DNA of 14,476 bases from CAKUIA01 sp044433115 (GCA_044433115.1 JAWXTY010000036.1:1-14476), one strand, 5' to 3'. Shown: positions 1 through 7,869, counted from the stretch's first letter. Numbers and translations: made by a program. Notes: generated by a model not told the origin, from the letters alone.

Positions 1-222
1 CAAAATGGCGACAAAAAAGGCCCTCCTCCAGCTGGTATGAATGGCGAAAAGCCTGCACGTCCAGAAGGTGCTAAGGGTGAAAGACCTGAAAGACCAGAAG
101 GTGCTAAAGGCGAAAGACCAGAAGGTGCAAAAGGTGAAAGACCAGCACGTCCAGAAGGTGCAAAGGGTGAAAGACCAGCACGTCCTGAAGGTGAAAAGCC
201 AGCAGCTCCTGCAGCAGCATAA
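1..222 (+). CDS. C-terminal part of a PEGAKGER-repeat protein (5' end outside window)
   Basis: I do not recognise this protein. The frame is open from the first base and ends at a TAA at 220-222, so about 73 C-terminal residues are visible and the N-terminus is missing. The visible part is low complexity and rich in Gly, Pro, Lys, Glu, Arg and Ala. An 8-residue unit PEGAKGER appears four times (starting at bases 61, 94, 118 and 151). Units are joined directly or through a 3-residue PER or PAR spacer, giving 24- or 33-base periods, and the tail is Ala/Pro-rich. Glycines are not in a strict Gly-X-Y register, so this is not a true collagen repeat. It is probably a disordered, highly charged tail of a secreted or envelope protein, but that is inference. 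An ATG at 37 is in frame, yet the reading frame continues upstream of it, so I read this as an internal Met. A strong terminator follows directly. Confidence 0.7.
   Translation, partial: QNGDKKGPPPAGMNGEKPARPEGAKGERPERPEGAKGERPEGAKGERPARPEGAKGERPARPEGEKPAAPAAA
61..201 (+). repeat. In-frame 24/33-bp coding tandem repeat
   Basis: Four copies of a 24-base unit encoding PEGAKGER lie at 61-84, 94-117, 118-141 and 151-174. They are separated by 9-base spacers at 85-93 (PER), 142-150 (PAR) and 175-183 (PAR), and a degenerate fifth unit starts at 184. Copies differ only at a few third-codon positions, for example gct/gca and aag/aaa. This suggests recent duplication or slippage, and the copy number could vary between strains. 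Confidence 0.85.
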
Positions 223-253
223 GCTATAAAGACTAATTAAAAAATATATTTCG

Positions 254-286
254 TGCAGTTTGGATTAATTCAAACTGCATTTTTTT
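254..286 (+). terminator. Rho-independent terminator after the repeat protein
   Basis: A 9-bp perfect stem (254-262 TGCAGTTTG with 271-279 CAAACTGCA) and an 8-base loop are followed by seven T at 280-286. It lies about 30 bases after the stop codon of the repeat protein and insulates it from the pot operon. Confidence 0.9.
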
Positions 287-418
287 GTATTGTTGGCAAT
301 AATGGGGCTTTCGAAAATAACTAATTTGTAATTTTTAGCCCATCTGATGAAAAAATATAAAAAAAAGCTTTAAAAATTTCAAAAAATGTATTGAGTTTAA
401 GCTTGTATATAAAAAATA
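287..418 (+). promoter_or_regulatory. AT-rich leader region upstream of potA
   Basis: This gap between the terminator and potA must hold the pot operon promoter, but I cannot place a convincing -35/-10 pair. TATATA at 406-411 is a possible -10 without a good -35. An imperfect inverted repeat, AAGCTTTAAA (365-374) and TTTAAGCTT (396-404), brackets the likely promoter area and might be an operator. There is no Shine-Dalgarno sequence before the potA ATG. Confidence 0.35.
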
Positions 419-1528
419 ATGTCAGGCTTTTTTAAATTAGAAAATGTAGATAAATATTTCGGAGCAAACCACGTAGTACGCAAAGTGTCTATGGAGGTTA
501 AATCTGGTGAAGTATTTTCACTTTTGGGTCCAAGTGGTTGTGGTAAGACAACTATACTTAGAATGGCTGGTGGCTTTGAGTACCCAGATAAAGGTAGGAT
601 TTATCTTGAAGATAGGGATATTACTGATTTGCCTGCAAATAAGAGGTTAATTAATACAGTGTTTCAAAACTATGCACTCTTTCCTCATATGAATATTTTT
701 GACAATATTGCATTTGGACCAAGAACTGCAGGCTTGCCTGAAAGTCAAGTTAAAGAGCAAGTGAAAAAGATGCTAAGTATAATTCGTTTAGAGGACTTAG
801 CATATAGAATGCCTTCTACGATTTCTGGTGGTCAAAAGCAACGTATAGCTATAGCACGTTCATTGATTAACAAGCCAAAGTTATTGCTTTTAGATGAACC
901 ATTGGCTGCCCTCGACTTGAAATTGCGTCAGCATATGCTCTTGGAGTTAGATAGAATACACGACGAAGTTGGCGTAACTTTTATATATGTTACTCACGAC
1001 CAAGGCGAAGCGATGAGTTTGAGCGATAGAATTGCTGTAATGAATAATGGCATTATCGAGCAAATTGGAACGCCTGCAGAAATTTATGAAAACCCAAGAA
1101 CAAAGTTTGTTGCCTCTTTTATTGGCGATACAAATTTCTTTGAAGGGCGAGTAATGAGGGAATTAGACAGCAATTATAAGCTTATAGATATGAAAGATAT
1201 GGGCGAGTTTTTAGCTTATGACGACAGAAATTTAAAAGCTGGCGACTTAGCTACAGTTAGTATACGCCCAGAGAAATTTAGAATTTACGATAAAAAACCA
1301 GACGCTACAGAGGACTTAAACGCAGTTCAAGCAGAGGTTATAGATATAGTCTATCAAGGCTCTCACACAAAATATTGGGTGAAAGTTAAGGATTATAGGA
1401 TAAGCATACTAAGGCAACACAACAAGTGTTACTTGGATATTAAACAGCCTACTTGGGGAGATATGGTTTGGATTGCGTGGCATAGAGACGACGTTTCTAC
1501 TCTACCTAATGTAGATGCAGATACGTAG
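419..1528 (+). CDS. potA: Spermidine/putrescine-type ABC transporter ATPase PotA
   Basis: This is the cytoplasmic ATPase of a polyamine-type ABC importer; it hydrolyses ATP to drive uptake through the PotB/PotC channel. At 369 residues it has the normal PotA length. Visible motifs are Walker A GPSGCGKT (37-44), Q-loop Gln83, signature ISGGQ (135-139, a mild variant of LSGGQ), Walker B LLLLDEP (155-161), D-loop AALD and switch His193. The C-terminal third contains the TOBE-type region expected of PotA/MalK regulatory domains, including a VSIRPEK stretch near residue 280. It is the first gene of a four-gene operon with potB, potC and potD. The ATG at 419 gives the family-typical N-terminus, but no Shine-Dalgarno is visible before it. 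Operon context separates it from MalK- or FbpC-type ATPases: the neighbours are PotB/PotC/PotD-like. Confidence 0.93.
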   Translation: MSGFFKLENVDKYFGANHVVRKVSMEVKSGEVFSLLGPSGCGKTTILRMAGGFEYPDKGRIYLEDRDITDLPANKRLINTVFQNYALFPHMNIFDNIAFGPRTAGLPESQVKEQVKKMLSIIRLEDLAYRMPSTISGGQKQRIAIARSLINKPKLLLLDEPLAALDLKLRQHMLLELDRIHDEVGVTFIYVTHDQGEAMSLSDRIAVMNNGIIEQIGTPAEIYENPRTKFVASFIGDTNFFEGRVMRELDSNYKLIDMKDMGEFLAYDDRNLKAGDLATVSIRPEKFRIYDKKPDATEDLNAVQAEVIDIVYQGSHTKYWVKVKDYRISILRQHNKCYLDIKQPTWGDMVWIAWHRDDVSTLPNVDADT

Positions 1529-1565
1529 CGTTATCGACGATGGAATTTAAGAGGTTTTTTGTAAT

Positions 1566-2447
1566 ATGGAGAAAAAGAACAAACTAAGCGAAATTATACT
1601 TACTATACCATCTACAATTTGGTTAGTAGTTTTCTTTATAATACCAACTATTTTAGTTTTTACTATAGCATTTAAAGTTGCAGACTCTTATGGAGGCATA
1701 TCTGACTTTTGGACGCTAGATACTATAAAAAACGTATGCACCTCAGATTATTTATATGTACTTTGGCGTACAGTTCTAGTGAGTGCATTGTGTACGCTAA
1801 TTTGTTTAGTTCTTGCTGTTGGCGTGGGCTATTGGATTGCTCAGCAGAACCCTAAATACAAAAATTTATACTTATTATTGATAATAATTCCACTTTGGAC
1901 TAATTTTTTGATAAGAATTTTTGCGTGGAGAATGGTCTTGCAGCCCGAAGGATTTTTAAGGACATTCTTGCTAAAGCTTGGGCTTATTGGCGAGGATACT
2001 TATTTGCTAAATAATATGATAGCAGTGGTCATTGTAACTGTATATACTTGTTTGCCTTTTGCTATATTGCCTATATATGCAGCTTCTGAAAAGTTCGACT
2101 TTTCTCTAATGGAGGCAGCTCGAGACTTGGGGGCAAGTAGGTTTACAGCCTTTAGGAAGATATTTTTAAGGGGGATACAACGAGGTATCTTGACAGCGAC
2201 TCTAGTTGTACTTGTTCCAGCCCTTGGCTCTTATGCGATACCAGACCTTGTAGGAGGTATAGACTCTGCTTTGTTGGGCAATAAAATTGCACTAAAGCTA
2301 TCTGCTGGTAGAAACTTGCCAGAAGCTGCTGCTCTTTCGGGCTTATTGTGGTTGGTAATTACGCTTGCTATAGTGTTTGTATTGATATTTAGCCACGACT
2401 CTATAAAGAAATTTTTCAAGAGAAACAATAGGGATTTACTAAAATAA
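1566..2447 (+). CDS. potB: Spermidine/putrescine-type ABC transporter permease PotB
   Basis: This is an inner-membrane permease subunit that pairs with PotC to form the translocation channel. It has 293 residues with about six hydrophobic segments, at roughly 13-35, 66-92, 99-121, 150-172, 208-226 and 255-277. The cytoplasmic EAA coupling motif that docks on the ATPase is clear at about 183-205, beginning EAARDLGAS. Start choice: ATG 1566 lies 11 bases after an AAGAGG Shine-Dalgarno sequence at 1549-1554. The gene follows potA by 37 bases, and its TAA overlaps the potC ATG by one base (TAATG at 2445-2449), so translation of the two permeases is probably coupled. Confidence 0.92.
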   Translation: MEKKNKLSEIILTIPSTIWLVVFFIIPTILVFTIAFKVADSYGGISDFWTLDTIKNVCTSDYLYVLWRTVLVSALCTLICLVLAVGVGYWIAQQNPKYKNLYLLLIIIPLWTNFLIRIFAWRMVLQPEGFLRTFLLKLGLIGEDTYLLNNMIAVVIVTVYTCLPFAILPIYAASEKFDFSLMEAARDLGASRFTAFRKIFLRGIQRGILTATLVVLVPALGSYAIPDLVGGIDSALLGNKIALKLSAGRNLPEAAALSGLLWLVITLAIVFVLIFSHDSIKKFFKRNNRDLLK

Positions 2448-3217
2448 TGAAGAAGAAATCTACATCTTTGATTGTTACGCTTATGGTAATGACTTTTATG
2501 TACTTGCCTATAGCTTATTTGATTTTGCAGTCCTTCAATAAATCTAAGTATGGGGGCAACTGGCAGGGCTTTTCGCTAAAGTGGTATAAGGAGCTTTTCA
2601 ATAATAGAGAGATTATAGATGCGACTATTAATACCTTGATTATAGCATTGGTAGCGACTGTGGCATCTACATTTTTAGGGACTATTGCAGCTTGGGCTTT
2701 GAATAAGTATAAGAGTAAATTCCAGCAGACGCACTTTGGGATTATGTATGCACCTCTTTTAGTGCCTGATGTGTTAATGGGTATAAGTTTCTTGATGTTA
2801 TTTGTGAATTTGGGGATAAACTTAGGGCTTGTAACAGTTATATTAGCACACATTACCTTTTGCTTGAGCTATGTAACTTTTACAGTTCTAGCGAGATTGC
2901 AGGACTTTGACTTTAATATAATTCAAGCTGCACAAGACTTGGGGGCAAGCCCTACAAGAATTTTCTTTAAGATAACCTTACCACTTTTATCTCCTGGTAT
3001 AATTGCAGGAGCATTGATGGCGTTTACATTGTCGATGGACGACTTTGTTGTAACCTTCTTTGTTGGCGGACCTGGTAGCACTACACTTCCTGTTAAGGTT
3101 TATTCTATGATGAAACACGGCTCTCCAGCTATAATCAATGCACTAAGTGTGCTATTTATGGCAATAACTTTAACTGTGGCTATAATAGGTCAAGTTATGA
3201 CAAAAAAGAAATACTAG
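2447..3217 (+). CDS. potC: Spermidine/putrescine-type ABC transporter permease PotC
   Basis: This is the second inner-membrane channel subunit of the polyamine-type importer. It has 256 residues, typical of PotC, with hydrophobic segments at about 8-28, 61-83, 98-120, 126-148, 183-203 and 232-250. The EAA-type loop at about 160-185 reads QAAQDLGASPTRIFFK, with Gln replacing the usual first Glu. A DDFVVTFFVGGPG stretch near 198-210 is characteristic of the PotC/CysW permease family. The start is fixed by the one-base TAATG overlap with potB. A 58-base AT-rich gap separates it from potD. Confidence 0.92.
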   Translation: MKKKSTSLIVTLMVMTFMYLPIAYLILQSFNKSKYGGNWQGFSLKWYKELFNNREIIDATINTLIIALVATVASTFLGTIAAWALNKYKSKFQQTHFGIMYAPLLVPDVLMGISFLMLFVNLGINLGLVTVILAHITFCLSYVTFTVLARLQDFDFNIIQAAQDLGASPTRIFFKITLPLLSPGIIAGALMAFTLSMDDFVVTFFVGGPGSTTLPVKVYSMMKHGSPAIINALSVLFMAITLTVAIIGQVMTKKKY

Positions 3218-3275
3218 TATGTATAAGTAACAAATAAACAATAACAAACAAATAAATAAAATATAAAATAAAGAA

Positions 3276-4307
3276 ATGATAAAGAAATATACATTCATCG
3301 CAGCAGCTGTTGCTTTTGTAACTATGTTTGGTTGTAAGGAAGACAAGCCTACACTAAACTTCTACACTTGGTCTGATTATATCGAGATGGACAATGTTAA
3401 AAACTTCGAAAAGGAGTTTAATTGCAATGTTAAGATTGATACTTTCGACTCAAATGAATTTATGTATTCTAAAATAAAGTCTGGTGCTACTGGCTACGAC
3501 ATTATTTTGCCTACTAGCTATATGGCTGAGATTATGAATAAAGATGGTCTACTTGAACAGCTCGACAAATCTAAATTGCCTAATATTGCAAATATTAATT
3601 CAGAGTTCCTTGAAAATGTATCTAAAGATGCTAAGATGGAATATAGCGTACCATTTCTAATTGGCTTTACTTGTATAGCTTATAATAAGACTAAAGTACC
3701 TGCTCCAGAAGAAAGTTGGGCTATATTTGCCAACCCTGAGTATAAGAATAGAATGACTATGCTTGATGACGTTCCTGAAACTATGGGTGCTGCATTGAAA
3801 TATTTGGGCTATTCTATGAATACTACTGATGACGCTCAAATTAACGAGGCTAAGGAACTTTTGTTGAAATGGAAGTTAAACTTGGCTAAATTTGATAATG
3901 AAGTTTACAAGACTGGCTTAGCTTCTGGCGAATTTTATATAGTACAAGGCTACAGTGGCGACTTATTCCAAGTTATGGAAGATAGCGACGACTTAGATTT
4001 CTTCGTTCCAAAAGAAGGTTCAAGTATATCTTCTGACGACTTTGTAATCTTAAAATCTTCAAAGAACAAAGACTTAGCCTACGCTTTCATTAACTATATG
4101 AACTCTAAAGAAGCTGCAGCATTGAATATGGAATATACATATTTTAGCTCTCCAGTACTAGGGGCAGGCGAACTTGTTAGCGATGAGCTAAAAGATCACC
4201 CTGGCATTAAGTTAGACCCTCAAATGTACAAAACTTGCGAAGCTATTTTAGAACTAGGCGAAGATAGAAATAAGTATATCAAAGCTTGGGACGAAATTAA
4301 GAAATAG
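3276..4307 (+). CDS. potD: PotD-like substrate-binding lipoprotein of the polyamine-type ABC importer
   Basis: This is the extracytoplasmic binding protein that delivers substrate to PotB/PotC. It has 343 residues with an N-terminal lipoprotein signal (MIKKY, hydrophobic core, MFGC with lipidated Cys20). That suggests membrane anchoring, unlike the soluble periplasmic E. coli PotD. The mature start NFYTWSDYI matches the E. coli PotD segment carrying Trp34 and Tyr37 (here Trp32, Tyr35). By alignment from memory, E. coli Asp168, Glu171 and Asp257 correspond to Asp165, Glu168 and Asp254. The position of Trp255 appears to be Ser252, so an aromatic wall of the polyamine site seems missing. The substrate may therefore not be spermidine or putrescine. 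The leader at 3218-3275 is A-rich with no Shine-Dalgarno. It is the last gene of the operon, with a terminator 20 bases downstream. Confidence 0.88.
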   Translation: MIKKYTFIAAAVAFVTMFGCKEDKPTLNFYTWSDYIEMDNVKNFEKEFNCNVKIDTFDSNEFMYSKIKSGATGYDIILPTSYMAEIMNKDGLLEQLDKSKLPNIANINSEFLENVSKDAKMEYSVPFLIGFTCIAYNKTKVPAPEESWAIFANPEYKNRMTMLDDVPETMGAALKYLGYSMNTTDDAQINEAKELLLKWKLNLAKFDNEVYKTGLASGEFYIVQGYSGDLFQVMEDSDDLDFFVPKEGSSISSDDFVILKSSKNKDLAYAFINYMNSKEAAALNMEYTYFSSPVLGAGELVSDELKDHPGIKLDPQMYKTCEAILELGEDRNKYIKAWDEIKK

Positions 4308-4325
4308 TCGAAAGATATTTTAACA

Positions 4326-4360
4326 CAAAAAGGATAACATTTTCGTTATCCTTTTTTTTG
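4326..4360. terminator. Bidirectional terminator between potD and the ABC ATPase gene
   Basis: An 8-bp perfect stem AGGATAAC (4331-4338) and GTTATCCT (4345-4352) with a 6-base loop extends through A/T pairs, giving an A-run on the left and a T-run (4352-4359) on the right. It can therefore stop transcription from both converging genes, potD and the minus-strand gene ending at 4384. Confidence 0.92.
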
Positions 4361-4383
4361 TGCAAATTTTAAAGCAACTTTAC

Positions 4384-5163
4384 TTAAAGCACTTTTAGCG
4401 AGTAGGAGTTTTTGCTTTTAGTTACCTTGCATTTAGCATTGTAGGCTTGGGATAGTATTTTAGAATTTACTATGTCCTCTATCTTGCCTTGGGCTAGAAC
4501 TTCGCCATTTTTTATAACTAAAGCGTGAGTAAATGCAGGGCTAATTTCCTCTATGTGATGGGTAGTCATAACTATTAGAGGTATCTTTTTGTTGGCACAT
4601 AATGTATCTAAAAACTCGAGAAAGTTCACACGAGCAACTGGGTCTAGTGCAGAGCAGGGTTCGTCTAGGAACATAATCTTAGGCTTTGCCATAAATGAAC
4701 GAGCAACCAATACCTTTTGTCTTTCGCCTTGAGATATTTTAGACCAAGTAGAAAAGGCAAGATGCTCAATGCCCAATTCAGTTAAGATTGCCTTAACTTT
4801 GTGTAGCTTATCTTTTTCGTAATTGCCCCAATAGTTTATCATAGCACTTTCGCCACTTAGAACTGTTTCGACAACAAGCTCATCACCTTTGATATTTCTA
4901 ACTAGTTGGCTACCTATTAGGCTTATGCTCTTTTTAACTTCTATCCAATTAGTTTTGCCAAAAGTCTTGCTACCTATGCGTATGCTACTTCCAAGGGCAG
5001 GGCTGTTTATGCCAAAAATAGTAGCAATTAGCGAGCTTTTGCCAGCTCCATTTGCACCTAATATAACCCAACGTTGCCCTTTTTGAGCTTGCCAGTTGAG
5101 TGATTTTAAAATCTCTTTATCTGCAGAAAAAGAAAGATTGCTTATTTCTAAAAAATGTCTCAT
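4384..5163 (-). CDS. Orphan ABC transporter ATPase, YlmA/ModF-like
   Basis: This is a 259-residue single ABC ATPase domain. Motifs are Walker A GANGAGKS (36-43), likely Q-loop Gln86, signature ISQGE (143-147), Walker B IMFLDEP (163-169), D-loop SALD and switch histidine in TTHHIEE (200-206). The SQGE signature and the THHxEE switch are features I associate with the YlmA/ModF group (COG1119) rather than with metal or amino-acid importers. No permease or binding protein is adjacent, so its partner and substrate are unknown; a non-transport role is possible. The start at 5163 lies only 27 bases from the divergent maf start, leaving little room for two separate promoters. It converges on potD through a shared terminator. 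Confidence 0.85.
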   Translation of the reverse strand: MRHFLEISNLSFSADKEILKSLNWQAQKGQRWVILGANGAGKSSLIATIFGINSPALGSSIRIGSKTFGKTNWIEVKKSISLIGSQLVRNIKGDELVVETVLSGESAMINYWGNYEKDKLHKVKAILTELGIEHLAFSTWSKISQGERQKVLVARSFMAKPKIMFLDEPCSALDPVARVNFLEFLDTLCANKKIPLIVMTTHHIEEISPAFTHALVIKNGEVLAQGKIEDIVNSKILSQAYNAKCKVTKSKNSYSLKVL

Positions 5164-5190
5164 AACTTATTCTTATATATAGTGGATAAT

Positions 5191-5772
5191 ATGGCTGAAA
5201 ATTTCAATAAAATAATACTAGCATCTGCATCTCCAAGAAGAAGCGAGATTTTGACAAACAATGGCGTAGATTTTGAAATTTGCGTATCTAAAGTTGAAGA
5301 GCTTAAAGAGGCTCAAAGCCCTAAGGACTTGGTTAGGCAAAATGCTATGCTAAAGGCTAAAGATGTTGCATCGAAGCATAAGAATAGGCTAGTTTTGGGA
5401 GCAGACACTATTGTAGTGCTTGGCAACGAAGTGTTTGGCAAACCTTGCGATGAAGCCGAAGCGATTTTAATGCTAGAAAAGCTACAAGGCAAATCTCATT
5501 ATGTATACACGGCAATTGCCTTAGTATGCGAAGAAAAAGGCATAGAAATTAGCGATATGATGGCAACTGAAGTCCAGTTTAAGCCTTTGAGTCGTGAGGA
5601 TATTTTAAAATATATCAATGCAGTTTATGTATTGGATAAGGCAGGCTCTTATGCTGTTCAAGACAATGGGGCGATGATTATAAATTCTATGGGCGAGAGC
5701 TTTGAGAATGTTATGGGCTTAGACTCTGCCTTAGTTAAAAAGCATTTAAAGGAGATATTTAAAAGTATTTAA
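5191..5772 (+). CDS. maf: Maf-family nucleoside triphosphate pyrophosphatase
   Basis: Maf proteins are cytoplasmic house-cleaning pyrophosphatases that hydrolyse dTTP/UTP or modified nucleotides to the monophosphate and PPi, and they are linked to septum inhibition. From ATG 5191 the protein has 193 residues, the usual length. It opens KIILASASPRRSEIL, with the nucleotide-binding SPRR loop at 14-17. The catalytic-type Asp72 is in GADT (70-73), and the conserved DKAGSYAVQ is at 149-157. The DKAG.Y..Q pattern is closer to the YhdE-type (dTTP/UTP) than the YceF-type (m7GTP) subgroup, but I infer this only from motifs. An in-frame ATG at 5155 would overlap the divergent ABC gene and add 12 non-conserved residues, so I reject it. 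It heads a four-gene operon and is followed two bases later by the next ATG. Confidence 0.92.
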   Translation: MAENFNKIILASASPRRSEILTNNGVDFEICVSKVEELKEAQSPKDLVRQNAMLKAKDVASKHKNRLVLGADTIVVLGNEVFGKPCDEAEAILMLEKLQGKSHYVYTAIALVCEEKGIEISDMMATEVQFKPLSREDILKYINAVYVLDKAGSYAVQDNGAMIINSMGESFENVMGLDSALVKKHLKEIFKSI

Positions 5773-5774
5773 AA

Positions 5775-7073
5775 ATGTCTAAAGGGCAAAAAACAGAAAA
5801 AAATAGCTTAAAGCACTTGGAGATATTGCGTCAAAGGAGCAATTCTTCAAGCTTGCCTATAACTTTTTTAGCCCTCTTTTTAAGCCTCATTTTCCACCTT
5901 ACTTTATATGTATCTATGCCCCAAAGCTTTTTTGAAATTAGCGAAAAAATAGATAGATACGAAGATTTAGAGCTGGAAATCTTGCCCCCTATGCAAGAAC
6001 TAAAACCTTTGCCTATCTACATAGAAGCTAACCCCTATGCCAACGAAGAAAAGCCTAAGGACAGCGTAACGAAAGAGTCTTTCCAAGATCAGCGTGCAAA
6101 GGATATGATTGTGGATATAAATTCTACTTCAGATAAACCCTTTGTAGACGGCGAATTGCCAGACTCTCAAAAAATTATTTCTGGCAATAACAATAATAAT
6201 CCTCCCAATTTTGAGGCTATGGAAATTACAGAGATTATGGAGCGAGACTTAGCCCCTCCTAATCTAAAAGAGTTGTCGTCTGAAGATTTTGTAAAAAAGC
6301 CTAAGGAAGCGAAACCAGCTTCACAACTTATTACTGCCTCAACTAAAGATTTTGATGGCGATGAAAAAGCTAAGCAAGCTGAGGAAAATTCTGCCCCAAC
6401 TGAGGGCGAAACTACAAAAATTGCTGTAGAGGATAAGGGCGAAAGTGCTTTAAAGGATATATTCTCAGTCGAGCAAATGGACTCTAGTGGCGATATAAAA
6501 ATTAAGGAAAATGACTTAAAAGAGGCTAAGGCAAAGGAGACTAAATCTGAAAATGTCGCTCAAGAACTCACACAAAAAGGCGACGCAAAAGAGGATATTT
6601 CAACTCAGCAAAAACAAGACGAGAAAGAAAAAGAGCAAGTGGAAGAAGTTGTAGCTCTGCCAAAACCTAAAAAGCGTCCCTCTATAGATATGAAAATTAC
6701 TTCAGGGATTTTGTCTAACAATAAAAATCGTGCCTCCGAACTAGGCTCAGTTGCAGTAGACTCCAGTTTTAGCGAGTTTGGGGCATACCAACAACGTATG
6801 CTTGAGGCTATATCTCGTCAGTGGAATTTGCTTGCAAATGAGTATTCTTTGGCGAATATAGCTAATACCGTAGTCGTTATAGAGTTTTATTTAAATAGCA
6901 AAGGCTCTTTGACTTCCTTTAAAACTTTATATTCTAACTCAAGCCACATAGGCATAACCCTTTGCGAACACTCTATAAAAACTACAGCCCCTTATGGAAA
7001 TTGGACTGAAGATATGATTGCTGTATTTGGGCTAAACGACCAATCTGTAAAGATAACATTCCACTATAGATAA
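5775..7073 (+). CDS. TonB/TolA-like energy-transducer protein
   Basis: This 432-residue envelope protein has a short basic N-terminus, one membrane segment at about 28-47, and a long Lys/Glu/Pro/Asp-rich region (about 50-330) that looks extended and periplasm-spanning. A compact C-terminal domain at about 333-432 begins EFGAYQQRMLEAISRQW and ends in a beta-rich VKITFHYR. This layout (anchor, charged linker, C-terminal domain with an RQWN-like helix followed by a VVIEFYLNSKG strand) is that of TonB and TolA proteins, which pass proton-motive energy or envelope contacts to the outer membrane. The assignment rests on architecture; I cannot tell TonB from TolA. No exbB/exbD or tolQ/tolR gene is in the window. 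It starts two bases after maf and ends four bases before the RluA-family gene. Confidence 0.72.
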   Translation: MSKGQKTEKNSLKHLEILRQRSNSSSLPITFLALFLSLIFHLTLYVSMPQSFFEISEKIDRYEDLELEILPPMQELKPLPIYIEANPYANEEKPKDSVTKESFQDQRAKDMIVDINSTSDKPFVDGELPDSQKIISGNNNNNPPNFEAMEITEIMERDLAPPNLKELSSEDFVKKPKEAKPASQLITASTKDFDGDEKAKQAEENSAPTEGETTKIAVEDKGESALKDIFSVEQMDSSGDIKIKENDLKEAKAKETKSENVAQELTQKGDAKEDISTQQKQDEKEKEQVEEVVALPKPKKRPSIDMKITSGILSNNKNRASELGSVAVDSSFSEFGAYQQRMLEAISRQWNLLANEYSLANIANTVVVIEFYLNSKGSLTSFKTLYSNSSHIGITLCEHSIKTTAPYGNWTEDMIAVFGLNDQSVKITFHYR

Positions 7074-7077
7074 TTGA

Positions 7078-7869
7078 ATGATTGAAGATATTGAAAATTT
7101 TATGGCAAAATTGCCAATGACTAAAAGCGTAGATATAGTTAAAATCGACGCAAGTGGGCTTGTTGCTTTGAATAAACCAGCAGGAATTTTGTCGCACCCC
7201 AACCCTAAAAACGCCACAGGCAAGCAATCGAGAGCTTTGTTCGATTGCCCTTATAACTTTAAAGATGAGTGCTATTCTTATAAAACTAAAGAGGGCGAAA
7301 AGTTGAAGTTATATTTAGTAAATCGTTTAGACTCACATACTTCTGGCTTAATATTAGTAGCCACAAATAGCGATGTTGCAACTCAAGCAAAGCTTGCATT
7401 TAAAAATCACAAAGTGCAAAAGGAGTATTTAGCTATATGCTTGGGTCGCCCCCTTGCCAAAAAAGGTGTATTTAGAGACTTTATCAAAACTACAAATTCT
7501 AGCAATAAATTCGTACGTTCTAATATAGAAAATGCCAACAAAAATTTCAACGCCGAGTGCTATTACTCTCTTCTAAAAGGCGATATAAATAACTTGAATT
7601 TATCCCTATTAAGTCTTAAGCCAACCACAGGCAAGACCCACCAACTTCGCATACAATGTGCCAACAAAAGACTACCCATTTTAGGCGATGCAACCTATGG
7701 TAACTTTATGCGTAACAAAGACATCAAGCGTAAGACTAAAGTAGATAGGCTATGTCTGCATTGTAAAAATATTTCACTGCAACTTCATTTAGACGATAAA
7801 AAAATCAACTTCGAAGCCTCAGCTCAAATGCCTCAAAGCTTCACTAAACTAATAGAAAAATCAATATAA
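7078..7869 (+). CDS. RluA-family RNA pseudouridine synthase
   Basis: This enzyme should isomerise uridine to pseudouridine in rRNA or tRNA. It has 263 residues. The opening VALNKPAGILSHP (29-41) is the family's substrate-loop motif. The catalytic Asp85 is in the hallmark RLDSHTSGLIL (83-93), and a later GKTHQLRIQ motif binds RNA in this family. There is no N-terminal S4 domain, so it resembles the shorter RluA/RluC-without-S4 or YlyB-like members. The target uridine cannot be predicted. The start ATG 7078 is four bases after the upstream stop; an alternative in-frame ATG at 7102 would still keep the whole catalytic core. The stop is two bases before the DUF1189-like gene. Third-position C increases toward the 3' end. 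Confidence 0.9.
   Translation: MIEDIENFMAKLPMTKSVDIVKIDASGLVALNKPAGILSHPNPKNATGKQSRALFDCPYNFKDECYSYKTKEGEKLKLYLVNRLDSHTSGLILVATNSDVATQAKLAFKNHKVQKEYLAICLGRPLAKKGVFRDFIKTTNSSNKFVRSNIENANKNFNAECYYSLLKGDINNLNLSLLSLKPTTGKTHQLRIQCANKRLPILGDATYGNFMRNKDIKRKTKVDRLCLHCKNISLQLHLDDKKINFEASAQMPQSFTKLIEKSI

Noticed and set aside
61..201. CRISPR-like array at the repeats near the window start
   Set aside because: Repeats are in-frame coding units with 0-9 base spacers that are themselves repeated, not unique spacers.
41..229. Second open frame through the repeat region at the window start
   Set aside because: It is a by-product of the periodic DNA. The other frame is open from base 1 and has the terminator placed after its stop.
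2231..2853. Minus-strand open frames inside potB and potC
   Set aside because: They are shadows of hydrophobic-rich permease genes with no start signals or recognisable motifs.
5155..5190. In-frame upstream ATG that would extend Maf by 12 residues
   Set aside because: It overlaps the divergent ABC ATPase start, and the added residues are not part of the conserved Maf N-terminus, which begins just after ATG 5191.
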